DNA of 7,944 nt from Candidatus Sulfopaludibacter sp. SbA3 (GTDB lineage Bacteria; Acidobacteriota; Terriglobia; 20CM-2-55-15). Both the position numbers and the translations under genes were made by a program. The stretch spans positions 1 through 7,944 of the forward strand of contig CAMAWS010000131.1 in the NCBI GenBank assembly GCA_945861845.1, in the 5' to 3' direction. The first letter of the stretch is position 1; the number at the start of each line of letters is the position of its first letter. The notes under the pieces were generated by a model. That model was not told where the DNA came from, did no database searches, and worked only from the letters and a program-made list of their open reading frames with translations. Shown here piece after piece: positions 6,765 through 7,944 of the stretch.

Positions 6765-7859
6765 CTATTTCTTTTCGCTGAGGCTTCGATACACCGCCTC
6801 GATAAACGTATCGGGCGAACCATATCGTCCATCGAAGTCCAGGGTAGGCCTCGCCGCCTTTACCTGCTGCAGGGTCATGCCGCTCTTGATGTTGTCCTGA
6901 ATACGGTCGCGAATCTTTACCACCATGTTCCGGTAGTTAGCCACATCGCCATAGTCGGAGAGCCGTCCATGACCGGGAATGATATACGTGCCACCCTGCG
7001 CCCGGAATTGTGGGATGGCAATGTCGAGGATCTTATTCAGTCCATCGATAATGCCTTGGATGCTGCCGCCACTATCCAGGTCTATCGGAGGGTACCCTGA
7101 CGTCGAAAAAATGTCGCCCGCACTGATCACATCGGAGTAACGGAAGTAGACGATCGTGTCACCGTCCGTGTGGGCGGCAGGCGCATGAATCAATTCGATG
7201 CCCTCGCCATTGAAAAACCCGTTCATCTTGTATTTGGGGGTGTAGTACGTGCCAGTGGGCCACCCACGTTCGTCCGTCATTTTTTCGGTCATCCGATTGA
7301 GCACGGTTTCATGTGCCCACATTTCGGCGCCCTCTCCGGAACCGCCGACCCCCCTTGAAACGTTTCCACCTGTCAACGTCCTGCCTGCAGCGGAAATCTT
7401 CACGTTTCCGCCGGTGTGATCCGCATCAAAGCTGGTATTGATGATGTATCGAATCGACACGGGAGGATTCGGGGAACTGATGAGTTGGTTGATAGCGGGG
7501 CTCGACCATCCCCATTGAGTGTAGGACCCTGAGCCGGGTCCGGCGGCGCAACCGACGCCTACGCAGGGACGGGGAGGATATGCCGTGGATGTAAGCGCCG
7601 CAGCCAGTGTCCGCGCCGTTGCCAGGACTTTGTCGGTCATTTCTTCGCGGCCTGTATCCACGAACAATGCGCCATCTATTCCAACAGACAGGGCGATGTT
7701 GCTGCCAGCGCCTATCAGCATGTAGATATTGCCCTGCACGGGAAGAACGTGAATTTCACCATCGGCACGATTTTGATTCTGCTGACCGGCCGAAACCGTT
7801 GCGGCAAGCATGACAGCCAATCCCAAAGCGATCGAAATGCTGAATACTCTTGTTGTCAT
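6765..7859 (-). CDS. Secreted metallo-beta-lactamase-fold protein with altered metal motif
   Basis: The 364-residue protein has a signal peptide (hydrophobic about 5-22, probable cleavage near VSA at 24). MBL-fold features follow in order: IYMLIGAGSNIALSVGIDGALFVDTG (45-70) with Asp68, the metal-motif position NTSFDADHTGGN (141-152), His230 in HAPAAHTDGDTIVYF, Asp249 in ISAGDIF and His297 in YIIPGHG. The usual HxHxDH reads Ser143-x-Asp145-x-Asp147-His148, so the first two histidines are absent while the later ligands remain. Residues 84-133 form an insertion rich in Gly, Pro and Ser with Cys99 and Cys104, between the first beta-strands and the motif. The C-terminus (GMTLQQVKAARPTLDFD, then FIEAVYRSL) resembles secreted MBL hydrolases of Acidobacteriota. 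GGAG at 7866-7869 precedes the ATG by 6 nt. The substrate is unknown, and so is whether it is active. Confidence 0.9.
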   Translation of the reverse strand: MTTRVFSISIALGLAVMLAATVSAGQQNQNRADGEIHVLPVQGNIYMLIGAGSNIALSVGIDGALFVDTGREEMTDKVLATARTLAAALTSTAYPPRPCVGVGCAAGPGSGSYTQWGWSSPAINQLISSPNPPVSIRYIINTSFDADHTGGNVKISAAGRTLTGGNVSRGVGGSGEGAEMWAHETVLNRMTEKMTDERGWPTGTYYTPKYKMNGFFNGEGIELIHAPAAHTDGDTIVYFRYSDVISAGDIFSTSGYPPIDLDSGGSIQGIIDGLNKILDIAIPQFRAQGGTYIIPGHGRLSDYGDVANYRNMVVKIRDRIQDNIKSGMTLQQVKAARPTLDFDGRYGSPDTFIEAVYRSLSEKK

Positions 7860-7865
7860 TTACTA

Positions 7866-7869
7866 CTCC
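7866..7869 (-). promoter_or_regulatory. Ribosome-binding site GGAG for the MBL-fold gene
   Basis: On the minus strand GGAG is followed by six bases and the ATG at 7859. It falls in the 19-nt gap after the preceding stop codon and supports translation from this start. Confidence 0.6.
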
Positions 7870-7878
7870 GGCCGTATT

Positions 7879-7944
7879 TCAATTGGACGGTTTCAGGTTC
7901 TTCATTTTCCCGCGGTATGCCGGATACAGCGTTTCCGCGCCACC
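7879..7944 (-). CDS. C-terminal end of an unrecognised protein (partial)
   Basis: Reading in from the window edge, 21 codons are open and end at TGA (7881-7879), giving GGAETLYPAYRGKMKNLKPSN. The Tyr-Pro-Ala-Tyr-Arg-Gly stretch and the basic tail look like a genuine protein C-terminus, and the 19-nt gap to the MBL ATG suits an operon. It is too short to identify, and an open frame of this length can occur by chance; the gene body lies outside the window. Confidence 0.45.
   Translation of the reverse strand, partial: GGAETLYPAYRGKMKNLKPSN

Noticed and set aside
6728..6832. 35-codon N-terminal extension of the DUF6152 protein overlapping the MBL gene
   Set aside because: It would place the signal peptide internally; the ATG at 6727 has GGAGGAG upstream and starts directly with the signal peptide.

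Overview
The window reads as a chromosomal segment from a moderately GC-rich, Gram-negative-type bacterium. I lean towards an Acidobacteriota soil lineage. The grounds are the look of the secreted DUF6152 and metallo-beta-lactamase-fold (MBL) proteins, the form of the 2-oxoacid dehydrogenase genes, and the EpsC-like serine acetyltransferase. This is judged from family resemblance only; there is no rRNA or other taxonomic marker here. No tRNA, rRNA, CRISPR array, transposase or phage gene is visible.

Layout. (1) Positions 1-1128 (+) hold the 3' part of thiC, the radical-SAM synthase for the pyrimidine half of thiamine; its start lies outside the window. (2) Everything else is on the minus strand. 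Read in its own direction, a compact unit runs from 5268 down to 1132: E1-alpha, E1-beta and E2 of a thiamine-diphosphate-dependent 2-oxoacid dehydrogenase complex, then a serine O-acetyltransferase. The junctions are a 1-nt overlap, a 3-nt gap and a 7-nt gap, so this is very probably one operon. Its last gene converges on thiC with 3 nt between the stop codons. The complex's E3 subunit is not in the window. (3) From 7944 down to 5404 lies a second minus-strand group of exported proteins: the last 21 codons of an unrecognised gene, a secreted MBL-fold protein whose metal-binding motif is degenerate, a small secreted DUF6152 protein, and a secreted protein of unknown function. The first three are closely spaced (19 and 37 nt).

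No stretch over 300 bases lacks a gene. The two largest gaps are 163 nt (6166-6328) and 135 nt (5269-5403). The first carries a long imperfect inverted repeat that forms a better hairpin in the minus-strand transcript than in the plus-strand one. The second carries a 24-bp near-palindrome and a plausible sigma70-type promoter for the dehydrogenase operon.

How the genes fit together. ThiC supplies thiamine and the neighbouring E1 uses thiamine diphosphate, but the two are convergent and not co-transcribed, so the link is only suggestive. The dehydrogenase makes acyl-CoA (acetyl-CoA or branched-chain acyl-CoA, depending on its unknown substrate), and serine acetyltransferase consumes acetyl-CoA on the way to cysteine. 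The exported group has no assignable pathway and is the part most worth attention: an MBL protein without its usual first two metal ligands beside a DUF6152 protein whose mature form is predicted to begin with His-His.
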